The notes below the pieces were generated by a model that saw only the letters and a program-made list of their open reading frames with translations, ran no database searches and was not told the DNA's origin. Made by a program: the position numbers and the translations under genes. 64,000 nt of DNA from contig OU015499.1 of NCBI GenBank assembly GCA_907164885.2, positions 163,003,129 to 163,067,128 of the forward strand. The letters run 5' to 3'. Positions within the stretch are counted from its first letter, which is position 1. Every line of letters starts with the position of its first letter. Positions 45,662 to 56,076 of the stretch are shown piece after piece. The DNA comes from Dolomedes plantarius (Eukaryota; Arthropoda; Arachnida; Araneae; Dolomedidae).

Positions 45662-47251
45662 TCACAGAGTACAGGCGAGAGGTTTCTCTCCTGTGTGGAT
45701 GCGCAGATGTCTTCTTAAATGACCCTGTCGAGAAAATCTTTCCTCACATACAGTGCATGCGAAAGATTTCTCTCCTGTGTGGGTACGGAGATGTGTTCTT
45801 AAATTAGTCTGTTGAGAAAATCTTTTCCCACATACCGTGCAAGCGAAAGGTTTCTCTCCTGTGTGGATACGGAGATGTATTTTTAAATCACCCCTTCGAG
45901 AAAATTTTTTCTCACATACCGTGCAGGCGAAAGGTTTCTCTCCTGTGTGGGTACGGAGATGTGTTCTTAAAGGACCCTGTTGAGAAAATCTTTTCCCACA
46001 TACCGTGCAGGCGAAAGGTTTATCTCCTGTGTGGGTGCGGAGATGTGCTTCTAAAGGACCCCGTTGAGAAAATTTTTTCTCACATACAGTGCAGGTGAAA
46101 GGTTTCTCTCCCGTGTGGGTTCGAAGATGGGATTTTAAAGGACCCTGTTGAGAAAATCTTTTCTCACATACCGTGCAGGCGAAAGGTTTTTCTCCTGTGT
46201 GGGTGCGGAGATGTCTTCTTAAATAACCCTGTCGAGAATATTTTTTCTCACATACCGTGCAAGCGAAAGCTTTTTCTCCTGTGTAGGTGCGGAGATGTCT
46301 TTTTAACTCATCCTGCCGAGAAAATCTTTTCTCACATAGAGTACAGGCGAAAGGCCTCTCTCCTGTGTGGGTGCGGATATGTGTTTCTAAAGATCTCTGT
46401 AAAGAAAATTGTTTCTCACATTCCGTGCAGGCGAAAGGTTTTTCTCCTGTGTGGGTGCGGAGATGTCTTCTTAAATAACCCTGTCGAGAATATTTTTTCT
46501 CACATACCGTGCAAGCAAAAGCTTTTTCTCCTGTGTAGGTGCGGAGATGTCTTTTTAACTCATCCTGCCGAGAAAATCTTTTCTCACATAGAGTACAGGC
46601 GAAAGGCCTCTCTCCTGTGTGGGTGCGGATATGTGTTTCTAAAGATCTCTGTAAAGAAAATTGTTTCTCACATACCGTGCAGGTGAAAGGTTTCTCTCCT
46701 GTGTGGAAGCGGAGATGTATTTTTAAATCACCCCTCCGAGAAAATTTTTTCTCACATACCGTACAGACGAAAGGTTTCTCTCCTGTGTGGATGCGGAGAT
46801 GCATTTTTAAATTACTCTGTTGAGAAAATCTTTTCTCACATACCGTGCAGGCGAAAGGTTTCTCTCCTGTGTGGGTGCGGAGATGTATTTCTAAATCAGC
46901 CTGAAGAGAAAATTTTTTCTCACATACAGTGCAGGCGAAATGTTTCTCTCCTGTGTGGATGCGGAGATGCATTTTTAAATTACTCTGTTGAGAAAATCTT
47001 TTCTCACATACAGTGCAGGCGAAAGGTTTCTCTCCTGTGTGGATGCGGAGATGCATTTTTAAATTACTCTTTTGAGAAAATCTTTTCTCACATACTGTGC
47101 AGGCGAAAAGTTTATCTCCTGTGTGGGTGCGGAGGTGTGTTATTAGATTTCTCTGTCCATCAAATCTTCTCTCACATACGGTGCATGCGAAAAGATTCTC
47201 TACTGCGAGGGTAGAGGAAGTATTATTAGCAATGTGGTAGGAATTATGCAT
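45662..47251 (-). CDS. ZNF3: poly-C2H2 zinc-finger protein, 18 fingers, 529 codons
   Basis: Close paralogue of ZNF1 with the same leader (MHNSYHIANNTSSTL) and fingers every 28 residues from Cys23. It has 18 complete fingers plus the first residues of a nineteenth (LACTL) before a frameshift-generated TGA. Fingers 7-9 and 10-12 are a 252-bp tandem duplication. In fingers 8 and 11 the final zinc-ligand His is Tyr (HLRTYTG), so both probably fold poorly. The frame stays open for 62 codons upstream of the ATG to a TAA at 47438-47440, with a further degenerate finger (YNLCHRF...H), so the true start could be in an upstream exon. A likely nuclear DNA-binding protein; no effector domain seen. Confidence 0.82.
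   Translation of the reverse strand: MHNSYHIANNTSSTLAVENLFACTVCERRFDGQRNLITHLRTHTGDKLFACTVCEKRFSQKSNLKMHLRIHTGEKPFACTVCEKRFSQQSNLKMHLRIHTGEKHFACTVCEKKFSLQADLEIHLRTHTGEKPFACTVCEKRFSQQSNLKMHLRIHTGEKPFVCTVCEKKFSRRGDLKIHLRFHTGEKPFTCTVCEKQFSLQRSLETHIRTHTGERPFACTLCEKRFSRQDELKRHLRTYTGEKAFACTVCEKKYSRQGYLRRHLRTHTGEKPFACTECEKQFSLQRSLETHIRTHTGERPFACTLCEKRFSRQDELKRHLRTYTGEKAFACTVCEKKYSRQGYLRRHLRTHTGEKPFACTVCEKRFSQQGPLKSHLRTHTGEKPFTCTVCEKKFSQRGPLEAHLRTHTGDKPFACTVCGKRFSQQGPLRTHLRTHTGEKPFACTVCEKKFSRRGDLKIHLRIHTGEKPFACTVCGKRFSQQTNLRTHLRTHTGEKSFACTVCEERFSRQGHLRRHLRIHTGEKPLACTL
46171..46674 (-). repeat. 252-bp tandem duplication inside ZNF3 (fingers 7-9 and 10-12)
   Basis: Units 46171-46422 and 46423-46674 are equal in length and differ at about two visible positions: CATT versus CATA at the unit ends, giving TECEK versus TVCEK, and GCGAAAGC versus GCAAAAGC, synonymous. 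Unequal exchange in 84-bp finger register is the likely cause, and it is recent. Confidence 0.9.
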
Positions 47252-47437
47252 ATTTAAGGAGGCCGACTGTGAAAATCTGTGACATAAATTATATTCAAAA
47301 ATTTCATCGGTGCCAGAAAGAATCTGTGCACTGTAACTTTTTATATTTAGACAAATTTTACACGTGTTACATGGAAAGAATTCATCTTCCGTTTGAGTAG
47401 GGTTTGGCTTGCAGGAATGGCTTTCGTTGGAAGGCTC
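47252..47437 (-). other. Open N-terminal extension of ZNF3 without an ATG
   Basis: 62 sense codons in frame with ZNF3, homologous to ZNF2 residues about 22-84 (SCKPNPTQTEDEFFPCNTCK, then a LCHRFSQSASLN finger-like end). ZNF2 reads through the equivalent of the TAA at 47438-47440. ZNF1 shares that TAA and has more damage. Confidence 0.6.
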
Positions 47438-47645
47438 TTATAGACTGGAAATGCACATTTCCTTTTCTGGCATGCCTACGTGTACACGATGAGATAACTA
47501 ACTGTTAGCAATACGTTGAAGAAAACTTGTGGACACCTCGAACATTCTAGTATCGTATCGTACAATCTGTACCGAGCACCTGTAAAGACAGGAGAAAGAA
47601 ATTGAATGATAAATATAAATACTTTGCCTAAAAAGCTGAAATTCC

Positions 47646-48368
47646 GTAAAAATGTAAGAATAGGTTGGCAAATGCAGTAGAATAGCTATTTCCCATAGGT
47701 ATAACCTGTTTGAAAACCTGTTTACCAGTATTCCGCATGATAATTTAATGATTATATGTTCAGAAATCTATGATGCTTATTTAGATAGTACTTTAATCTT
47801 AAAATGTGACTGGATTGATTTATGTAAATTTAATATTTTTGAAAACTATCTCTTTAACGGCTTATGTTTCTTTAAACAGTTAAAGGGTATACCTATGGGA
47901 AATAGCTATTCTAGTGCATTTGCCAACCTATTCTTACATTTTTACGAAACTAAATTTCTTAACTCAAATAATATTACCGGATTTAGATATATTGATGACC
48001 TCATAATTTTTAACGCTAACGATTTGGAGTTTCTTAATCAAATCTACCCAAAGGAACTTACTTTAAACCGGACTAACGAAAATAATCTTTGTGCGACTTA
48101 TCTGGATTTAAAAATTAAAATTCAAAATAGGGAAATAAAAGTAGGGATTTATGATAAAAGGTTAGATTTTAACTTCGAGGCTATTACTTTTACCAATTTC
48201 CATAGCAACTTAAACTATAAAATTTATTATAATTTTTTTTACTCACAACTTTACAGAATAAAAAACATATGTAACAACGCTGGGGATTTTTTGGAGGCAT
48301 GTAGCATTTTCGAGGAAAACTTAACAAAAAACGATTTCCATAAAAATTTCGGTAATTTAAAAGTTTAA
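47646..48368 (+). pseudogene. Penelope-like reverse transcriptase fragment with inverted 5' segment
   Basis: From about 47703 the frame reads NLFENLFTSIPHDNLMIICS, then LKGIPMGNSYSSAFANLFLH and GFRYIDDLIIFN, the catalytic YIDD box, ending TAA at 48368. The palm-domain pattern (TSIPHD ... KGIPMG ... RYIDD) fits Penelope-like elements better than LINEs; a DIRS-type or other RT is not excluded. Bases 47646-47702 are an inverted copy of 47888-47945, so the 5' end was inverted on insertion. Upstream domains and the GIY-YIG endonuclease are missing. Confidence 0.65.
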
Positions 48369-48894
48369 AAAAAATGGCATTTAGACTCAGGAATTTTTAA
48401 AGATGTTTAGAATAGTATTTGTGTTTTCATTTGGTTAAGTTGTAATGGGGGGTGGAGCTATAGTAATGTTACAATGACGTAACCTTTAGGATAGAACTGG
48501 CTGCTGTTTCGCCATAACCGTCACTTACGGAATTGGGGTGTGTAGGCACCGATTACTTTGCATTAGGATTTTTGTGTGCTTGCTTGTAAGGTGCGTTGAG
48601 TCCATACAGTAAGTTGTGTTTGTCTTTTCATTTTCTTCTTGACTAATTGCTTCTTTGGGGGACTCGGGATGTCTTTTGAGCTTACCTGCATCCTATTCAG
48701 AAAGTTCCCTTTGAGGTAATTGACATGGTTAGGCTCCCTGATGACGAGACCTGTCATTTTATGGTTCAGTTCCGGCACTTATACAGAATGTTGCCGTTGC
48801 TGCGTGGATGCACAGAGTGCTTGATTTCTGTTTGTTTTTTGTCTATTTTAGTATAATTTATTATCTATATCTGTTGGATTATTTATTTGTTTAG
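48369..48894. other. Probable 3' region of the Penelope-like element
   Basis: Non-coding; a short minus-strand frame at 48563-48778 is not credible. Bounded on the right by piggyBac debris. Confidence 0.35.
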
Positions 48895-49144
48895 AAATTT
48901 ACTTATAACTACTCAAAAATTGTGCACAGAAACTGAGATTTCAATTTAAATGTCGTTAATCATATTTTATAAAACAATGTGAAAAAACTAAGTGTTTCCC
49001 GCCAATGTTCCATTTCTGGAACATGTTATAAATCATATACATTTTTTTTAACTTAGTCATAGTTCTTATGTTTGAGTTTTAATGTGATTTTTATCAATAA
49101 ATAGTTTGTGTCATCGTTCGATCATAGTGCGGCGTGTAAGAGGT
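48895..49144. mobile_element. piggyBac-family terminal fragment
   Basis: 48895-48998 matches 5928-6030. It is followed by the palindrome TGTTCCATTTCTGGAACA and, 120 bases on, a terminus GCGGCGTGTAAGAGG with TTAA at 49143-49146. The family is the same as the wreck in unit 1, not the intact piggyBac. Confidence 0.6.
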
Positions 49145-49149
49145 TAACA

Positions 49150-49632
49150 CTGTACCATCCCTCTTTTCTCTTATTTTTCACGTGAAATCGATCGCAATAT
49201 ATAAAAGTTTGTGCTAAAAAATGATATATCTATAAACTAAGATGTTCGAAATTATGTTCCAGTCTAATTAAATCACTGGTCATTTTAAATTTAGTGTAAT
49301 TAGGGCACCAGGTTCCTTAGCTATAGTCACTCTTTTGTCCTCGTAGATCATAATGACGTGATGAGAATTGATATGTTTCGGTTTGTAGGACTCTCCACAA
49401 AACTACTGCTATCGGCCCGATCAATAATAGATAAGCAATATTAATATTTTTGCCGCTGATATTTATTTTAATTGTCTGGAAGTCATAATTTCATCGTCAA
49501 TTATTAAGTTTAATGCTCCGAGAAATTCCAGGGATAAACATCTGATGAAAAACCTTGGTTGCCACCATATTAAAAAGTTTATAAATCTAATAAAATATGT
49601 AAAATTATTACAGGAAATAACAAAGAATACGT
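49150..49632. other. Distal ZNF3 5' flank and junction to block B
   Basis: 49190-49325 matches 22866-23045 upstream of ZNF2. From about 49326 to 49632 nothing recognisable is seen; block B homology starts at 49633. Confidence 0.5.
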
Positions 49633-49771
49633 GGCTTATGGGTTTGTTTAGGCATATTACTTTGGATTGTAGTTTGGTGGCTATAGATATTTTTCACCGC
49701 ACTGTTTCCATTTGTGTGTTGAAAAATATCATATTATTGTAAATTCTAATGAATTTATACTATTGTAAATA

Positions 49772-51183
49772 CACTCATGGACAAAAAAATTAGCGCACCA
49801 AGAAGGAGTCGTCAAAATGAAACGAAATTTTACATACGTAATGACTACTTTGATATAAGTAAATGATAAGAAAATCAAAGAAAAAGGATAATTTATTTCA
49901 GAGGAAAAGGCAAAAGAACGGAGGAGTTAATACTCAGTTGGACCCCCTCTAGCGCGAATGCACGATGCGATACGATCGGGCATTGAGTCATACAAGTTCT
50001 GTATGATGTCTTGAGACATTTCGTTCCATATTTGCTGTAACCTTGCCTCTAGTACAATCAAACTCGTGGGATGCCCAACTCGTCGTCCCAAATGATCCCA
50101 GATATGCTCGATTGGAGACAAATCTGGGGATCGGGCAGGGCAAGGAAGGGTAGTAACAGTGCGGAGACAGTCTTGTGACACCCTTGCCGTATGAGGCCGA
50201 GCATTGTCTTGTTGAAAAATGGCTCCTGGGAGCCGTTGCATGAGTGGCAACACATGTGGTTGCAGGATTTCATGAACATACCGCTGGGCTGTCATGGTGC
50301 CACGGAACAATACTAGGGGTGACCGTGTATTGTAGGCAATGGCACCCCATACCATCACACCAGCTGTGGGAGCGATGTGTCGCTGTACAGCAAAGGCAGG
50401 ATTGAAGCGTTCACCACGGGCTTTCCACACACGAACACGATTGTCATCACTGCCGAGATTGAATCTGGATTCGTCGCTAAAGACGACCTGGTTCCATTCC
50501 GCTGCAGTCCAGTTTCCTCGTGCGCGGCAAAACTCCAAACGGAGGCGGCGATGGGTGGGCGTCAAGGGCAGCACACGTAATGGGCGCCGCGATACCAACT
50601 GTCCTTCAGCCAGGCGCCTTCGTATGGTTCGAGAAGACACACAGGCCCCTAGTGAAGGTGGTACCTGTGCCTGGATGGCGGCCGATGAAGCAGGTGGCTG
50701 TACGCGTGCATTTCTTACGATGTGGCGGTCTTCTCGACGACTGGTCTGTCGAGGGCGTCCTGAACCTGGTCTTCGTGTTCATGACATCTCTCCGGTCCAC
50801 TGGTCCCAACACCTCCTCACAACACAATCAGAGCGACCTAATGGACGAGCTACTCGCCTAGCTGACCACCCAGCTTCCATCATCCCGACGATTCTCCCCC
50901 TCTCAAACTGCGACAACTGCTTATATTGTCTTCGAACACGGCGTAATGGCATGTCTATCTCAGCTCTTCCTTTGTAAATGATTCAGCACACTCAAACAAG
51001 CTTTGGTTACCTGTTTTATACTCCACAGAGTACGATGTTCAACGCCCTCTACCGGCTATACGTAATGAGCAATCAGGCTGCATTTCTAATCATTTGCATA
51101 TCTCCCCGACATGTACCTTCATTGCAAGTTTCGTTACGATCCCGCAATTATTTCTTGGTGCGCTAATTTTTTGTCCATGAGTG
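49772..51183 (-). mobile_element. Tc1-like element, complete, with TA duplication and empty site in block A
   Basis: CACTCATGGACAAAAAA at left and its complement at right form TIRs of about 33 bp that differ by one A in the homopolymer. TA lies on each side (49770-49771, 51184-51185). Block A at 6165-6178 reads GTAAATACATTAG, exactly the uninterrupted site with one TA. Total length is 1412 bp, with a single transposase gene on the minus strand. Confidence 0.95.
49927..50952 (-). pseudogene. Tc1-like transposase with a single in-frame TGA (341 codons)
   Basis: The full frame runs from ATG at 50950-50952 (MPLRRVRRQYKQLSQFERGR) to TAA at 49927-49929, with only one defect: TGA at 50779-50781, codon 58, between the two helix-turn-helix motifs. 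After it come GSGRPRQT, SSRTIRRRLAEG, then the DDE core: VVFSDESRF (first Asp), IFQQDNARPH (second Asp) and ARSPDLSPIEHIWD (Glu). I count 32 residues between the second Asp and the Glu. Everything else, including the DNA-binding domain, is in frame. This is a very young inactivation, or the strain carries a null allele. Confidence 0.9.
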
Positions 51184-51771
51184 TACATTAGAATTTACAA
51201 TAGTATAAATTCTTCAAATTTCTTTCCGTTCATTTACTGTGCAATAGTGTTTTTATGCATTCTTCACATAATGTGAATCAAACATTTGAAAACAGTTATC
51301 TGTGGACCTTTTGTAGTCTATGAGATATACGTTAGGAATACACAGCTGATAAGGTCTGTTCCAGACCAACACCTTTTAAATATTGTATTACGAGATCATA
51401 AACACGGAATAAAAATTCTAAACAAAATAAATCCACACATTTTCGATGTGATACTCCTTAAAAATTACTTGTAACAACAATTTTATATTTTCACAGAAAT
51501 ATTAAACCAGAACTGCTTAAAATGATTTTACCCATGTTAGTTCTCACGTAATATATATTTGAATTTTTTTTTTGTTGTACACTCCCCGGGTTATAAAAAA
51601 AATATGCCGAATGAATGTAGGGTGTGACTTGAATCTCAACCAGTCACATACTGATTGGACACAGCTCGGTATTGTAGTAAAGAAACAATTTCACAGCCGT
51701 CACAGGAAAAAAAATTACATATACACACTTCTGTACAAAAATAATTACATTATATATCGGTCTCACTAAAA

Positions 51772-52163
51772 TTTCGGCTGAAGTACGATACTCGTACCGA
51801 TGCGTGAAGTGCGGCAATAAAAATTTCAACGCGGTAACCGCAGACTTTAAGGTTACCGTACTTGCTCGTTTCATGGCGTACGCGAGGGTGTTTGTTTATC
51901 AATGGTATTTTTTTCGTAGCGAAATGTCTTTACCGATTCGTAATAAATGCTTAACGCAGTGATAGATATTGCTTTACCGCATTATTTGTACATTTCAATG
52001 ATCTTTTCCCCATTGTAATGTTTCTCTGAACAAAAAAAGTTTTCAAATGGGAATGCTGTGATTTCTGCTAATTTAAAGTGCCATATTATCAAAGAAATTT
52101 TTGAAGCAATTGGTATTTTTTTTTTATATTTCGATTTTTCAAAAATATTGGTATATTATAACT
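51772..52163. other. Segment present in block B but not A
   Basis: Between shared flanks, B has about 390 extra bases starting TCGGCTGAAGTACGATACTC. It contains an imperfect palindrome CGGTAACCGC...AAGGTTACCG around 51834-51861. Whether A lost it or B gained it is undecided; no TIR or duplication was seen. Confidence 0.4.
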
Positions 52164-54774
52164 TGCTCATATTTTTCTTTTTATATTATCATTTTTTAAA
52201 AATTTATTACTTTTTTCGGGGGTCGGGAGTGTGTTTAAATTTATATAAGGAATTTGACTAAAGTTCAAATTTTCTAAAAAATTATGTTTTGGGATTTTGG
52301 AATTTCTACAAAAGATGCAAGCAATTTTATAAATCCTGATTCCGGCACGTCTTCGTCATTTGTCATTAATTTTTAAAACTTTCTCTTTCTTGAGGGATGA
52401 ATATTCAATGGTTACGTAAGATACTATATTAAATTTTATTCTCATGCTCATTTATGCATTTCCATGAATAAAATTCTATTTTCTACTGTATTCACATGGA
52501 TGTTGGGCCAAAGAGTCCTTAACAAAGTCTATGACTAAACAGTAATGCTAGAGATTTATGACATTCTTTGAGATTGGGTGATAAGAACCGCAAACATTTT
52601 TTTCCAATTCTGAATTGCATACATCCACTAAGCTAGCTATGTAAGCACAAAGGGGAACTACTATGTAATAAATGTACAAGAAATAAATGATCTATTTCTG
52701 CAAAAATGTACTATAAAAATTATGTATACTTATAAAAATGTACACTGGGACCCAAAATGCGAACTGACTTGTATTATCTTTTAAATACTCTCCATACTTG
52801 TTGATAATAATAAAATAGTTTTATTAGAAATCTAAAAAAGCTAAGAGATAAAATAAAAAACTAAGAATAAGTTGAATAAGATTGATTATATCGAATTACC
52901 TTTCTACTGGATAATAAAATAAATAAAATGATAGTGTGATTTGTAGAATATTCGAAAACCATTTTGTTCTTACAGTATAAGGTAATCTCTTAACATTTTT
53001 CATAACAAGTCAGATGATTTCCTAATAGACAGAAAATATTTAGGTCTGAACTCTACAATACAGTTCAGCACTACAGGAAATCAGATGAAGATTAAGCTAT
53101 ACCTATTATAACACTTCTTGGTTAGAAAAAATCACACCATCCTCCTCATAAACAATGAGATAAAAAAATCAATAAATCCTTTTTCATGATAGACTATGAA
53201 ATATTTTATTCTTCAGTCATAAATGTCATATGCACTGAGAGAAACCATAAAAGTGTAGTACCATATTTAACAAAACAATGATTAAAGAAACATATGTACA
53301 TAGTATACAAAACAGTAATATTCCCACAAATTAAATTTTTTAGGGATAAGAAAATAAAAAAACATTATCTAGAGTCATAAAAAATTCCTGAAATAAGGAA
53401 ATTTAAACTGTATAGTTCATACACAAACATGGCTATAGTCTTTTTATAAATTACTTCCCATCAAACTATGTTTTCTTTTCTGGGGCAGGAAAAAATTATT
53501 TTTCTGTATTTTGTACACATAAGCTCAGGTGAGGATACTAGCAAAACATTTATTGTCTTTATTCCCAGCAAATATGACAAAAAGGAAAAAGATATTGCCC
53601 AAGAAACAAGTTATTGTTACTTTCAAAATAAATTGTTCAGCAAAATTCTTTTACATAAATCTCATTGGAGTACCCAATATTTGCACACTGGTATAAGGCG
53701 GTTAACTATAATGAATTGTTGAGCTTATACCAGAATGCAAGAAATCAGATAAATGGGGGTATAGGGTTTGGATTAGGAGCACTTGGATCTTTGACAATAT
53801 AACTAACCATTTCTTGAGGTAGAGAGTTACTATCTATAGCATTTGTGATTCGATGACAGAGTACAAGAGAGAAAGATAATTTAAAGCAATTTTATTCAAA
53901 TGTCATTAACTTTGTCTACAAACTTCATGTTTTCATTAAAAGATTTTCATAAAATTCAAAGCTACTTTCAGGTTTCTCAACAAAATCATCACTTATAAAT
54001 AGATGAGATATAAAAGTGAAAACCTAGGACCTTGTGTGGTTGAAACGAATGAAGTACATATTTACATGCATATTTTTGTTATGAGTTTAAATGACATCTG
54101 AGAGTGAAAGAAAATTCTTTTAAATGCTAATGAATTAAATATTATTATATGAATTCAACATTTTAGTAGGAGAATGGTATGATATATTGTCAAAAATTAT
54201 CTTCATCAGTATGCTATAGCCAAGAGAATACGTTAAGCTGCTATTAGCTATAAAACACTTCGAACTGTTTATTACTTCGATAGCAGAGTACAGAAACAGC
54301 GGGATAATGTCAGTAATGACCACAGCAAATGAAATTGCTGAATGTTTTAAAAGAATTTAAGAAAATTAAGAGGAGGAAGAAATAAAACATTTTTTCAGTA
54401 CAAAATACCACATGAATAAAGTGAAAATTCAGGAGACATGTTCAAAACATTGTATTTTTACATTAATATTGACATAATTTCTCAGGACAGTACTACAAGT
54501 TTTCAGAGCTGAAGAAATATGAACAAAATTTTGGGTTTTATTCATGACATAAATTGGTTAAATGAAAAATCTGAAGAAATTCTCCATAGTTGCCACCAAA
54601 CTGTGTGAAGACAGAGAAAATTATACTCTGATATACTAGTAGAACTTTAACAAGAACTGAAGATGTTTAGAAGAACTATACTTAAAGACTTAAAAGTTTC
54701 TGCCATTCAAAAGTACATGATTGAGAACAGTATTGACCATGTTTATCCAAAAATCTATGTGGTTATGATAATTA

Positions 54775-56076
54775 CAGAGGCTGTTTACACATTTTTTAGA
54801 CGATGTATATTGTATTCACAAAACTAAATTACATAAAATTCTTGTGTTTTAAATGTTCTATTTGACATCCCTTATTCTGAACTATCTTTCGACACCGCAA
54901 TTTCCAGGATAATAATGCCTTTTGAAGTGTCAGAAGAGGTATTCTATCCCATTCCTCCTGAACAGCTTTCCAGAGTCCTGTAAGGGTTTTGGGACGACAT
55001 TTGGATAATGCAGATTTTAAAAGTCCGAAAGCACAAAAATCCATAGGTGATACATCGGGAGATTTAGTAAGAATATCAGTGAAGGGTATGGCCTTGATAC
55101 CAGTTTTTTGTTCCATTTCTTTTAGGAAATTTACAGTGGATTTTGATGTGTGACTGCTAGCTTTGTCCTGATGGAGTCTCACAGATTGATGGCACTGTGG
55201 GTAAAGCGATGGTATTTCATTCAGAAAAATTGTGATAAAATATGTTCCTGATAGTATTTGGAGTTAATCTTGACATTTTTTTCCACTCTCTTTATTTTTA
55301 ACTTGCCATTATAAGAAAAACCAGCAACAATTACGAATCCCTTAGAAAAACTTTCTTTCGATTCTTTAAACCATGTAATTAAATTTTTTTCTCCCCTTTT
55401 ATGATAAGAAATGGCTCTTTATTTGTTGCAATCATTTAAATACACCCATGATTCATCTATTGTGACAATTGTTTTCCATTTTTCTATGGATAAGTGTTTC
55501 TCATATAGAATTCTGCAGCGTGTCCTGCGTTCAGCGATATGATTTGGAAGAAGAAGGTGCACATTGCGTTTTTTCGCTTTCTTAAGATTTAAATCAACGT
55601 TTATCATTTTGTTTACAGTGGACACCGAGCATTTTAATGATTTTGCAACTGTCCTTTGAATAGGGGGATTTTCTTTTAACATTAAACAACGTACCTTTGC
55701 AATAGTCGAAGATATCCGTTGTTTCCTAGGATACTTGTTTGGAATTTTTGTCTCACTTAAGGCTCCAATTTGACGTTTTTTTCCTTTCTTGTTGACGATA
55801 TTACCTATCGACGCTTTAGATATCACAAAACCATGACTCTCACATCGTTTTTGGATAACGGAGTATGCATATTTCTCTTCTTAAAGAGCATAAATGTAGC
55901 ATTCGAACCACTGCTTTGTTAAAAACGCCATTTTGAATAAAAACAAAACCTTTCAAGCCGCAGACAATAATTTTGACTTTTAAAAACATAGTACAATTGC
56001 AATTATTTCTTTTGCAGAAAACAATTTTTTATTACCGTTTACCAAAATCGTCTAAAAAATGTGCGAACAGCCTCTG
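54775..56076 (-). mobile_element. Mariner-like element, 1302 bp, with TA duplication and empty site in block A
   Basis: 30-bp TIRs start CAGAGGCTGTT and continue CACATTTTTTAGACGAT, with two mismatches between them. TA flanks at 54773-54774 and 56077-56078. Block A at about 10475-10490 reads ATAATTATTTTGACTAG with one TA. One decayed transposase gene lies on the minus strand. Confidence 0.95.
54829..55931 (-). pseudogene. Mariner-family transposase pseudogene
   Basis: It starts ATG at 55929-55931 (MAFLTKQWFECYIYAL), then TAA at 55881-55883, then EEKYAYSVIQKRCESHGFVI and a helix-turn-helix region (KSLKCSVSTVNKMI). First Asp in TIVTIDESWVYLNDCNK, followed by TAA at 55419-55421; a one-base frameshift follows in an A run near 55225. 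Then RLHQDKASSH (second Asp) and KSPDVSPMDFCAFG (third Asp), with 41 residues between them by my count. Three lesions in total, so recently inactive. Confidence 0.88.

Noticed and set aside
101..47251. KRAB, ZAD, BTB or SCAN effector domain in the zinc-finger genes
   Set aside because: The ZNF2 N terminus has Cys pairs, but the spacing and residues do not fit ZAD or any of the others.
50339..50977. 212-codon plus-strand frame
   Set aside because: Opposite strand of the Tc1 transposase, whose DDE motifs are clear.
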